Origin: JANMDU01 sp031376455
GTDB lineage: Bacteria; Pseudomonadota; Gammaproteobacteria; Burkholderiales; Burkholderiaceae_C
Direction of reading: 5' to 3'
Assembly (NCBI GenBank): GCA_031376455.1
Contig: JANMDU010000003.1
Span: 1 to 64,000 of the forward strand
Length of the DNA stretch: 64,000 nucleotides
The position numbers and the translations under genes are program-made. The stretch's first letter is position 1, and every line of letters starts with the position of its first letter. Of the stretch, positions 32,858 to 40,116 are shown one piece after another. Below the pieces are notes generated by a model, which saw nothing but the letters and a program-made list of their open reading frames with translations, was not told the DNA's origin and searched no databases.

Positions 32858-33577
32858 TTAAATGACGTTGACGCAGAGTGCCGGTAAATCTGCGATGCGG
32901 GCTTGCATCACATCGCCGCGCCGCACGGCAGCCACGCCTGAGGGCGTGCCGGTGTAAATCAAATCGCCTGGCAGCAAGGCGAATAGCGTGCTCAGATAAG
33001 CGATGGTTTCTGGCACATTCCAAATCAAGTCGCTCAAGTCGCCGCTTTGCCGCAGCTGACCATTTACATTCAGTGTGATCGCGCCTTCATGCAAATGCCC
33101 GCACACCGAGGCTGGCACCAATGCTGCACAGGGCGCAGAAAAGTCGAACGCTTTGCCCGTATCCCAAGGCCGGCCCATTTTCTTGGCTTCACTCTGCAAA
33201 TCGCGGCGCGTCATATCCAGGCCCACGGCATAACCATAGACATGCTTGAGCGCCTGATCGGGTGCAATATTGCTACCACCCTGCTCTAACGCCACAACCA
33301 ACTCCACCTCGTGATGCACATTCAGACTGAGTGATGGATAGGGAAAATTTGCACCGTCTGCAACCAAGGTGCTGGCCGGCTTCATAAAAAAGAACGGAGG
33401 CTCGCGGTTCGGGTCGTGCCCCATTTCTTTGGCGTGATCCGCATAGTTTCGGCCTACGCAAAAAATACGGTTGACCGGAAAACGCGCCTGCAAGCCTTGC
33501 ACTGGCAAACTCACGGTCTGAGGTGGTGCAAAAAGGAAGCAGGGCGCTAACTGCTCGGCGGCGAGAGGCGCATTCAT
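32858..33577 (-). CDS. Fumarylacetoacetate hydrolase-family enzyme (fumarylpyruvate hydrolase-like)
   Basis: A 239-residue FAH-fold protein. RIFCVGRNYADHAKEMGHDP at the N-terminus and the metal-binding HHEVELVVAL and DMTRRDLQ blocks resemble fumarylpyruvate hydrolase (NagK) of the gentisate route more than the larger FAH of tyrosine breakdown. It cleaves beta-diketo acids to two organic acids. It overlaps the VOC gene stop by ATGA and belongs to the catabolic cluster. Substrate assignment is inference. Confidence 0.8.
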   Translation of the reverse strand: MNAPLAAEQLAPCFLFAPPQTVSLPVQGLQARFPVNRIFCVGRNYADHAKEMGHDPNREPPFFFMKPASTLVADGANFPYPSLSLNVHHEVELVVALEQGGSNIAPDQALKHVYGYAVGLDMTRRDLQSEAKKMGRPWDTGKAFDFSAPCAALVPASVCGHLHEGAITLNVNGQLRQSGDLSDLIWNVPETIAYLSTLFALLPGDLIYTGTPSGVAAVRRGDVMQARIADLPALCVNVI

Positions 33578-34134
33578 GATGCTTTGTCCTCGAATTTAGA
33601 TTCGCTCTGTGAGCTGCGCATAGGGGCACTCACTTGCTCGACGCTTTTGTTGTTTTGCCCTTCATCAGTCATGCTCGGCACGCGCCCAATGCGAACTGCC
33701 TCGTGCCAAGCAAAATTCAATTCCACCTTGATGCCATTGATCGGCTCACGCATGAAGAGCTGATAAAGATTTGAGTTATGCGCTTTGCGCTCGCTGAATT
33801 CAATGCCATTTTGAGTCAAGCGCTCGATGAATTCCTCGATACCTTCACAGTTGAAGCACACATGATCAATCCTGCCTGAGCCAGGCACACCGGCAGCGGA
33901 ATAATCAATGCCTGCTTGGTCGCTGGGAGTTTTAAGGTAGTTGTCTTGGTGGGTGGAGTGGCGTGCTTTGCCAATGTGAACCACATCTTGCTCGCCAATG
34001 TAGAGCCAATACACCGGGAAACCAAACTCGGGGTGGTAGCCACTGCGAAAGCCAAGATTTTCGCAAAACCAATCACGGGTGGCCTCGGGGTCGTGCGTGA
34101 GGATGAGCAGATGCTCTAAAAATTTCAGTCCCAT
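33574..34134 (-). CDS. VOC-superfamily protein (glyoxalase/extradiol dioxygenase-like)
   Basis: A 186-residue single VOC domain: LEHLLILTHDPEATRDWFCE with the first metal His, VYWLYIGEQDVVHIG, then RIDHVCFNCEGIEEFIERL and the terminal Glu strand GIKVELNF. A Ser/Gln-rich tail of about 35 residues follows. Start at ATG 34134, since the VOC fold begins there. It could be an isomerase or a dioxygenase step in the pathway. Confidence 0.75.
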   Translation of the reverse strand: MGLKFLEHLLILTHDPEATRDWFCENLGFRSGYHPEFGFPVYWLYIGEQDVVHIGKARHSTHQDNYLKTPSDQAGIDYSAAGVPGSGRIDHVCFNCEGIEEFIERLTQNGIEFSERKAHNSNLYQLFMREPINGIKVELNFAWHEAVRIGRVPSMTDEGQNNKSVEQVSAPMRSSQSESKFEDKAS

Positions 34135-34165
34135 GGTGTGCCTTTCTGAATAAGATAAGTGGGCA

Positions 34166-34582
34166 TCAAGCGTGTTCAGCGGCCACAAGGCGCGTCTCGC
34201 CTGTATCGACCAGCGTGCGGGTAGCCTGCATGGAGGCGTAAATCCATAAAATTTTCATCGACTGATCCGCAGACATGTTGCGAAAGCGGTGGGGCACATT
34301 CGGCGGGATCCATGTGGTGTCCAGTGGCTTGAGAGGAATTTCTTGACCTTCAATGTCGAGCATGGCGTGGCCTTCAAGTAGCACCACACTTTCCTCACAG
34401 TTGTGGCTGTGAAAGGCAATGGCAGCGCCTGCCGCAAACTCCGTGATGCCATTGATGAAGCCCGTAGCACCAATTGAAGGCAGCACAAGCGGCGTCGTGC
34501 GTGCACCGCCGCCACGGTCATGGCTTGTGATTTGATCGGGTTTGAGCACCACGGGGCGGCGTGTTTGCGGGGTAGCGGTCAT
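34166..34582 (-). CDS. Single-domain cupin protein
   Basis: A 138-residue cupin with the first metal motif GAAIAFHSHNCEESVVLLEG (H-x-H-x4-E) and the second block WIPPNVPHRF. Small cupins in catabolic clusters can be dioxygenases, isomerases or sensors. It lies between the aldehyde dehydrogenase and the VOC gene with gaps of about 30 bases. Confidence 0.78.
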   Translation of the reverse strand: MTATPQTRRPVVLKPDQITSHDRGGGARTTPLVLPSIGATGFINGITEFAAGAAIAFHSHNCEESVVLLEGHAMLDIEGQEIPLKPLDTTWIPPNVPHRFRNMSADQSMKILWIYASMQATRTLVDTGETRLVAAEHA

Positions 34583-34612
34583 GATAGTTTCTTGGGGGCT
34601 TTGAATAGAGGA

Positions 34613-35989
34613 TCAGGTTTTGGCAGAGCCAGTCCAGACGGTTTTGATGTTGGTGAATTCATGCAGGCCCAAAGAGCCCAATTCGCGTCCGTAGCCAGAA
34701 TTCTTGATGCCGCCAAAAGGCAGGCGCGGGTCAGAAGCCACCGTACCGTTGACAAAGACGGCGCCCGCTTCAATTTGCCGCGTGAGCTGGCGCGCGCGAT
34801 CTAAATCGCGTGTCCACAGCGCAGCACCCAAACCAAACTCTGTGGCATTGGCCACATCGATGGCATCTTGCACAGAACCCACGCGGATGATGGCGGCAGC
34901 TGGGCCAAAGGTTTCTTCTTTGGCTATAGTCATCGCCTGGCTCACGTGGTCAAACACCGTGGGCTCATAAAAAGCACCCGGCCCGTCGACCAGTTTGCCG
35001 CCCATGCGCAATTGCGCACCTTCGGCGATGCTGGCCTGCACTTGCGCATGCAGTTCATTGCGTAAGCTGCGCCTCGCCATGCTGCCAATCTGTGTGGCGG
35101 CATCCATCGGGTCGCCCATCTTCATCGATAGCACTTTGGCGCAAAAGGCATCTGCAAAGTCTTGCGCAATCGACTCTTGCACAATGAAGCGCTTGGCAGA
35201 AATACAGCTTTGACCGGTGTTGTGAAAGCGTGCTTTGGCGGCTGCTGATGCGGCCAACTCAACGTCGGCATCCGCCAAAACGATGAAAGGATCTGAGCCG
35301 CCCAATTCCAGCACTTGTTTTTTAAGCGCCTGCCCCGCTTGCGAGGCAATGCTTCGGCCCACGGGAGTAGAGCCTGTGAAAGTGACCGCATGAATGCGCA
35401 CATCAGCAATCAAGCTGGCCACGGTCTTGGATTCAACCAACAATGTAGTGAACAAGCCCTGCGGCACGCCTGCTTTTGCAAAAATTTCTTCGAGCGCTAA
35501 AGCACATTGGGGCACATTGCTCGCATGCTTGAGCACCAAACCATTGCCACCCGCCAGCACGGGCGCGGCGGCACGCATCACTTGCCAAAACGGATAATTC
35601 CATGGCATCACCGCCAGCACCAAGCCCAACGGGTCGTACACAATCCGGCTGTCGCTGGCGCTGCTTGCCACCACCTGATCTTGCAACATGGCCACTGCTT
35701 GGCTGGCGTAGAAATCAAAATTCCAAGCGCACTTTTCAACTTCTGCCAAAGATTCCGTGATCGGCTTGCCCACTTCCAATGTGATCAGATGGGCGTAGTG
35801 CGCGGCATGAGCCCGCAGGCTGGCAGCGACTCGGCTTAAATACGAAGCTCGCTCGATGGTGCTTACTTGTGCCCATTGCTTTTGCGCATTGGCAGCTCGC
35901 TTGAGCAAATGCTCCACTTGGCTGCCCGTATGCAAGGGCAGTTGCATCAGCGCTTGATCTGTTGCGGGATTGAAAGATTCCACCATCAT
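34613..35989 (-). CDS. NAD(P)-dependent aldehyde dehydrogenase, succinate-semialdehyde type
   Basis: A 458-residue enzyme of the short SSADH-type group. VMPWNYPFWQVMRAAAPVLA binds the cofactor, LELGGSDPFIVL carries the general-base Glu, and NTGQSCISAKRF has the catalytic Cys; LPFGGIKNSGYGRELG is close to the C-terminus. It oxidises an aldehyde to a carboxylic acid, probably a C4 semialdehyde. The start at 35989 overlaps the stop of the Ldh-family gene by ATGA. Confidence 0.88.
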   Translation of the reverse strand: MMVESFNPATDQALMQLPLHTGSQVEHLLKRAANAQKQWAQVSTIERASYLSRVAASLRAHAAHYAHLITLEVGKPITESLAEVEKCAWNFDFYASQAVAMLQDQVVASSASDSRIVYDPLGLVLAVMPWNYPFWQVMRAAAPVLAGGNGLVLKHASNVPQCALALEEIFAKAGVPQGLFTTLLVESKTVASLIADVRIHAVTFTGSTPVGRSIASQAGQALKKQVLELGGSDPFIVLADADVELAASAAAKARFHNTGQSCISAKRFIVQESIAQDFADAFCAKVLSMKMGDPMDAATQIGSMARRSLRNELHAQVQASIAEGAQLRMGGKLVDGPGAFYEPTVFDHVSQAMTIAKEETFGPAAAIIRVGSVQDAIDVANATEFGLGAALWTRDLDRARQLTRQIEAGAVFVNGTVASDPRLPFGGIKNSGYGRELGSLGLHEFTNIKTVWTGSAKT

Positions 35990-37083
35990 GCCCCTGCTTG
36001 ATTCACTGGCGATTGCAGTGGCTCAACACCCCAAGTCAGCGCTAGCTTGTCCAGCTCTTGCGCCAAGCCTTGCGTAATCGGGATGCCTTCTTTGGCGTAA
36101 CGCTGCCGTTTGAGCTGACTTTGCTCTCCAGGCAACCAAATCCGATCAACACCGGGTAATCGCGCACCCTCTCGCAAGTCGCGAATTAACGTGTCTGCCG
36201 CTTGCTTAAAAACAGCGGGGTCGCCAAAGGCCTTCAAATCAATCACCATGATGGCCTGGCCTGTGTTGGTGACGGTTTGGTGATCGGCGTTGAAATCAAC
36301 CACCGCTTTGCCCATGGCCGCGCCGCCCAGCGTGCCCGCGAGCATGCCCACGAGCAAGGCCAAGCCATAGCCTTTGTGACCTCCGATGGGCAACAAAAAA
36401 CCTTCAGCAGAACGGCTGGGGTCGAGCAAGGGCTTGCCTTGGCGATCAATCATCCAGCCCTCGGGCATCATCTCGCCGCTCTTGGCTTTGGCCTTCACTT
36501 TGCCATAGGCTGTCACGGTGGTGGCCATGTCGAGCACGATGGGCGTTTCGCTGCCGCTGGGAATACCGGCTGCAATCGGGTTGGTTGACAGGAGCATGTC
36601 CATGCCGCCCCAAGGTGGCATGTGATTTGCACTGCCCACGGCGAAATACAAGCTCAACATGTCGTGAGCAATCGGCATGCTGGCATACAGCGATGCCGGC
36701 CCTGCGTGGTTGCTGTAGCGTGTGCCCACCCAAGCCACACCCGTTTGCCGCGCCTTCTCAATAGCGATCTCTACTGCCTTAGACACCACCAAATGTCCCA
36801 TGCCGTTGTCGCCATGCAGCACCGCAGTGCCCGCACGCTCAGCCACGATATGCATCTTGGGCCGGGCATTGATGCCACCTGCTTGGATGCGTTTGATGTA
36901 TTGCGGCAGGCGAATCACGCCGTGACCATCCGAGCCTTGCTGATCCGCCTGCGCCATCAGGTTGGAAACAATGGCTGCATCAGCCGCAGGAATACCCGCT
37001 TTTTCAAGGCTGCGCGCAATGAAGCCTCGCAATTGATCAAACTTCACCGTAATAACAGAAGACACAACAGAAGACATACCCAT
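35986..37083 (-). CDS. Ldh-family NAD(P)-dependent oxidoreductase (malate/L-lactate dehydrogenase-like)
   Basis: A 365-residue member of the Ldh2/YlbC superfamily, unrelated to Rossmann-type malate dehydrogenase. Visible are the catalytic-His region DQQGSDGHGVIRLPQYIKRI, HGDNGMGHLVVSKAVEIAI, RYSNHAGPASLYA and GHKGYGLALLVGMLAGTLGG. Relatives reduce or oxidise 2-hydroxyacids such as malate, ureidoglycolate or sulfolactate. Substrate cannot be set from the sequence. Confidence 0.85.
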   Translation of the reverse strand: MGMSSVVSSVITVKFDQLRGFIARSLEKAGIPAADAAIVSNLMAQADQQGSDGHGVIRLPQYIKRIQAGGINARPKMHIVAERAGTAVLHGDNGMGHLVVSKAVEIAIEKARQTGVAWVGTRYSNHAGPASLYASMPIAHDMLSLYFAVGSANHMPPWGGMDMLLSTNPIAAGIPSGSETPIVLDMATTVTAYGKVKAKAKSGEMMPEGWMIDRQGKPLLDPSRSAEGFLLPIGGHKGYGLALLVGMLAGTLGGAAMGKAVVDFNADHQTVTNTGQAIMVIDLKAFGDPAVFKQAADTLIRDLREGARLPGVDRIWLPGEQSQLKRQRYAKEGIPITQGLAQELDKLALTWGVEPLQSPVNQAGA

Positions 37084-37124
37084 CCAATTTCAAAAAATAG
37101 CGATCAACAACTAACCTATATGCA

Positions 37125-38168
37125 TCAAGGCAACTTTGGCAAATCGCTGAAATACTCAGGGAATTTGGTTTGCACTTTGACGCTGGCATCCCGGTAAAGC
37201 AAAGCGTTCATGGCCATCGGTGTTTTGCCGCGAAGTGAGGATTGCGAGAGCACCTCGGTTTGCGCAACTTCAAAAGCCTTCTCGGTTGCAGGAGAGATGC
37301 GCGGGTCGTACGAGATGTGCTTGATACCATTGGTCAGCGCATCAACGTTTTGATTAGGAATCTTGGCAGCAAAAATCTTCACTGCTTCTGCCCGGTTTTG
37401 CCGCGTGTATTGCGTAGAAGCTGCCAAACCTGCCGCAAATCGCTCGATCAAATCGGCTTTGTTTTGGATGGTGGACACAGGTGCTGTCGTAATCATCAAG
37501 TACGACAAGTAACCACCGCCACGCTTGACTTCATAAGAGTCTTGCACGCCAGCCAGCACCATAGAGTTCAAAGGCTCGAGCGAGGCGATTGCATCGACCT
37601 TGCCGCTGTTCAATGCCTCGATCAAAGCTGGCGCAGATTGCGGTGTGTTCACAATCACAATATCGCTTTCGGCAAGGCCTGCTTTGGCGGCGGCAATTTT
37701 GATGTACTCATGCGGCGTTTGCCCCAGTTGCACCGCCACTTTCTTGCCCTTCAAATCTTCGATCTTGCCCGGACGAATGCCACTGCCTTTTTTGCTGATG
37801 ATGGCCAGAGCCTCATCCGCATTGCTGCGCGTGGCATCGTTCATGATCAGCCCCACCACCTGCCATGCATCACCTTCGTGCCGCGCCTTGATGAACGTGG
37901 TGACGCTCATGTTGCCCACATCAACTTCTTTGCCGCGCATTGCGCCCACCATTTGGTCGCCACTGTTGACAACTTTCAGCTGCAAATCAATTCCATGCTT
38001 GGCAAACAAGCCCTTTTCAGCCCCCACCAAAATCGGCAGGTGGCCCAAATTCGCACCCAACACAATGCTCACGGGCACGGGTTTGACGGGTGCAGGCGCG
38101 CTGGCACAAGCAGCGAGTAGCAGCGCGGCTGCTGAGCACGTCATCAGCTTAATCAATGAATGTTTCAT
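37125..38168 (-). CDS. NMT1/SsuA-type ABC solute-binding lipoprotein
   Basis: A 347-residue predicted lipoprotein: signal MKHSLIKLMTCSAAALLLAA followed by the lipobox Cys in LLAAC. The mature part has the NMT1/THI5 layout: LGHLPILVGAEKGLFAKHGI, VDVGNMSVTTFIKARH, KKVAVQLGQTPHEYI and DAIASLEPLNSM. Family ligands include aliphatic sulfonates, taurine and pyrimidine precursors. Start ATG 38168 follows CAGGAGATAAGCT. The cognate ABC permease and ATPase are absent from the cluster. Confidence 0.85.
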   Translation of the reverse strand: MKHSLIKLMTCSAAALLLAACASAPAPVKPVPVSIVLGANLGHLPILVGAEKGLFAKHGIDLQLKVVNSGDQMVGAMRGKEVDVGNMSVTTFIKARHEGDAWQVVGLIMNDATRSNADEALAIISKKGSGIRPGKIEDLKGKKVAVQLGQTPHEYIKIAAAKAGLAESDIVIVNTPQSAPALIEALNSGKVDAIASLEPLNSMVLAGVQDSYEVKRGGGYLSYLMITTAPVSTIQNKADLIERFAAGLAASTQYTRQNRAEAVKIFAAKIPNQNVDALTNGIKHISYDPRISPATEKAFEVAQTEVLSQSSLRGKTPMAMNALLYRDASVKVQTKFPEYFSDLPKLP

Positions 38169-38197
38169 GAGCTTATCTCCTGTTGTGAACAAAAATT

Positions 38198-38614
38198 TCA
38201 ACGCTCTGCACGGCCCGCGACCACGATGGCCAGCAGCGCCCACATGACGGAATACTCAATGCCCTTCATGTGCCAAAACCAGCCGTTGCCTGCATTCGCT
38301 ACGATGATCGTGCCAACCATGAAAGCGGCTACCAGCAGCGCAGCGATGCGCGTGAAACGGTTCACCACGATCAATAGGCCCACCACAATTTGAAAAATGG
38401 CGGCGCCAATCACCCAAGCCTCGGCAGGCGCGAGTTTGAATACCTGGCCAAACACCTCAACCTCTTTGCCAAAGTTAAGAAACTTGCCGATGCCATGCGG
38501 AATGAGCATGCCGCCGACGATCAAGCGCAAAAGCAAATCTGATCGTTGGCCAATGAATTGATCCAGCATGGCTGCAAAGCCGCTGGGTTGAGTTGTTGTT
38601 GTTGACGTGTTCAT
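38198..38614 (-). CDS. DoxX-family membrane protein
   Basis: A 138-residue protein with four hydrophobic segments, including LLLRLIVGGMLIPHGIGKFL and GAAIFQIVVGLLIVVNRFTR, the DoxX/DUF417-like pattern. DoxX is the small subunit of thiosulfate:quinone oxidoreductases, but most homologues are uncharacterised quinone-linked membrane proteins. Start ATG 38614 (MNTSTTTTQ) chosen because a longer TTG start lies in the cytochrome gene's end. Neighbouring cytochrome c suggests electron transfer. Confidence 0.78.
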   Translation of the reverse strand: MNTSTTTTQPSGFAAMLDQFIGQRSDLLLRLIVGGMLIPHGIGKFLNFGKEVEVFGQVFKLAPAEAWVIGAAIFQIVVGLLIVVNRFTRIAALLVAAFMVGTIIVANAGNGWFWHMKGIEYSVMWALLAIVVAGRAER

Positions 38615-38648
38615 ATCGTTGTCTCCTGCTGGGTTAAAAACTAAAAAA

Positions 38649-39617
38649 TTAAGGTGCGAGCGAGGCCAAATAGGCAGCAATCGCCGTGATATCTTTTTCT
38701 TCTAAATTCGAGATAACGGGCTGCATTTGCGTCGCCAGAGTGCTTTTGCGCGCACCTGTTTTGAAGGCATACATCTGGCGCACCGTGTAGAGCGGCGAGA
38801 TGCCTGCAATGCGCGGGATATCGCCCTGGCCTTTTAGGTCAGCGCCATGGCATGCTGCACACATCACGGTTTTGCCTGCGCCTTGGGTCACTAAGCTTTT
38901 GCCCTCGGCCAAGCTGCCCTTGGGCACATAGGCAACAAAGCCTGCATACGGGTCGCGCAATAACACGCGCTCTGGTTCCTGCGGAAACTCTGCAATGCGG
39001 TTGCCCAGCGGCTCTGTGCCGCCTTCGGGCAAGGGCAAGCGCTTGCGGCTTCTGTTGAAGTAGCTTTTAGGAATGGTGTCGGCTTCGACCACTTTCACCC
39101 AAGCAATCGGCTTGATTTTTGAAAACCATTGTGCGGCTTCTTCAATGTCTTTGTCCGTCATAGCTTTGGCCATGGCAGTCATCCAGACTTTGTCGACGCG
39201 ATCACCCGAGCGGTAATCCGCCATTTGCTGCTTGAAGTAATTGACCGTGAGACCTGCAATGTGGCCAGACTCAGGATGGCCTTGACCACTGGTCAGATGG
39301 CACGCTGCGCAAGCACGCACACCCGGCGCTGCACCATACTGAACCACGCGGGGCATGCCCACGCTGTGCTCAGGAAACCAAATCGGCGGCTCAAAAAGAT
39401 TGTCGATTTCTTTCAGCGAGTAGGTCAATGCGCTGTTGGGTACACGCGCTTTGATGTTGCCATCGCGCGCAGGCGGTTGCTCTTTGTCGGCCACGGGATA
39501 GGCCCAAACCGGCCCACCTTCAGCCCATGCTGACTGATGCAGCGCGCCCATGAACAGCACAGTAGCCAGCGCAGCGATATGCCGCAACAACACGGCCCGG
39601 CCTTTTGATATCTCCAT
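38649..39617 (-). CDS. Diheme cytochrome c, exported
   Basis: A 322-residue periplasmic protein with a signal peptide (LLRHIAALATVLFMGALHQS, cut near AWA) and two CAACH heme sites at 103-107 and 253-257, each in its own cytochrome c domain. The ribosome site AAGGAAGC precedes ATG 39617. First gene of the catabolic cluster; it probably passes electrons from one of the dehydrogenases to an oxidase. Confidence 0.9.
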   Translation of the reverse strand: MEISKGRAVLLRHIAALATVLFMGALHQSAWAEGGPVWAYPVADKEQPPARDGNIKARVPNSALTYSLKEIDNLFEPPIWFPEHSVGMPRVVQYGAAPGVRACAACHLTSGQGHPESGHIAGLTVNYFKQQMADYRSGDRVDKVWMTAMAKAMTDKDIEEAAQWFSKIKPIAWVKVVEADTIPKSYFNRSRKRLPLPEGGTEPLGNRIAEFPQEPERVLLRDPYAGFVAYVPKGSLAEGKSLVTQGAGKTVMCAACHGADLKGQGDIPRIAGISPLYTVRQMYAFKTGARKSTLATQMQPVISNLEEKDITAIAAYLASLAP

Positions 39618-39798
39618 AACGCTTCCTTATCGTATTTACCCAAATCAATGAATGGGAAATGTAGGCACTCAGCGATTGGGAGAAAACGACCAGAATGTGG
39701 AAAACATAGACAAACCCAACACTTACGGGTTAGTCCTTGGGATGCGATAGCGCGAATCTTGGATTTTTAATGCGCAAGAAAATTGGTTGCCGCGAAGT

Positions 39799-40044
39799 TC
39801 AGTTGTTTTTGGAATGCCGCGACCCCATCACTTCTGCGCACAAATAAGCCAGCCCAAAGGCTGCACAACCCAAGATCAAGGCCCACGACAAGGGCGTGTT
39901 GAAGCTGGAAAGTGGGTCATTGCGTAAATTCATGTGCAGCAGCGCATGCACGATACAAAATCCAGCAAAGCCCGCGCGGCTGATCCGCTGAGCTTTGTCG
40001 TTTACATGGTGCTTGCATGCGATCAAAGCCAAAAACATCGGCAC
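39799..40044 (-). pseudogene. Small membrane protein, probably N-terminally truncated
   Basis: The frame encodes 81 residues with two hydrophobic stretches (GFAGFCIVHALLHM; PLSWALILGCAAFGLAYLCA). In the DUF6713-like family that I think it belongs to, about 40 more residues and one more membrane segment precede this part. Here the frame opens with GTG at 40044 directly beside short repeat copy 14, which provides a TAA stop 13 bases upstream. That fits loss of the 5' end by repeat insertion. If the family guess is wrong it may simply be a short gene. Confidence 0.45.
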
Positions 40045-40048
40045 ATAG

Positions 40049-40108
40049 AGCGCTATTTATTTAATAGCACTTTGCGCAATAGATACGCCGGCTAACTGCT
40101 TAAATGGC
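40049..40108 (+). repeat. Short repeat copy 14, between purL and the truncated small gene
   Basis: Plus-oriented, near-consensus: GCGCTATTTATTTAATAGC, ACTTTGCGCAATAGATACGC, CGGCTAACTGCTTAAATGGC. It is the first copy to the right of the repeat-free catabolic region. Confidence 0.92.
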
Positions 40109-40116
40109 TTGCAAAT

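Noticed and set aside
38649..39617. DoxX and cytochrome c as a thiosulfate oxidation (TQO/Sox) module
   Set aside because: No DoxD/DoxA or Sox protein is nearby, and the DoxX family is broad, so the thiosulfate role cannot be supported.
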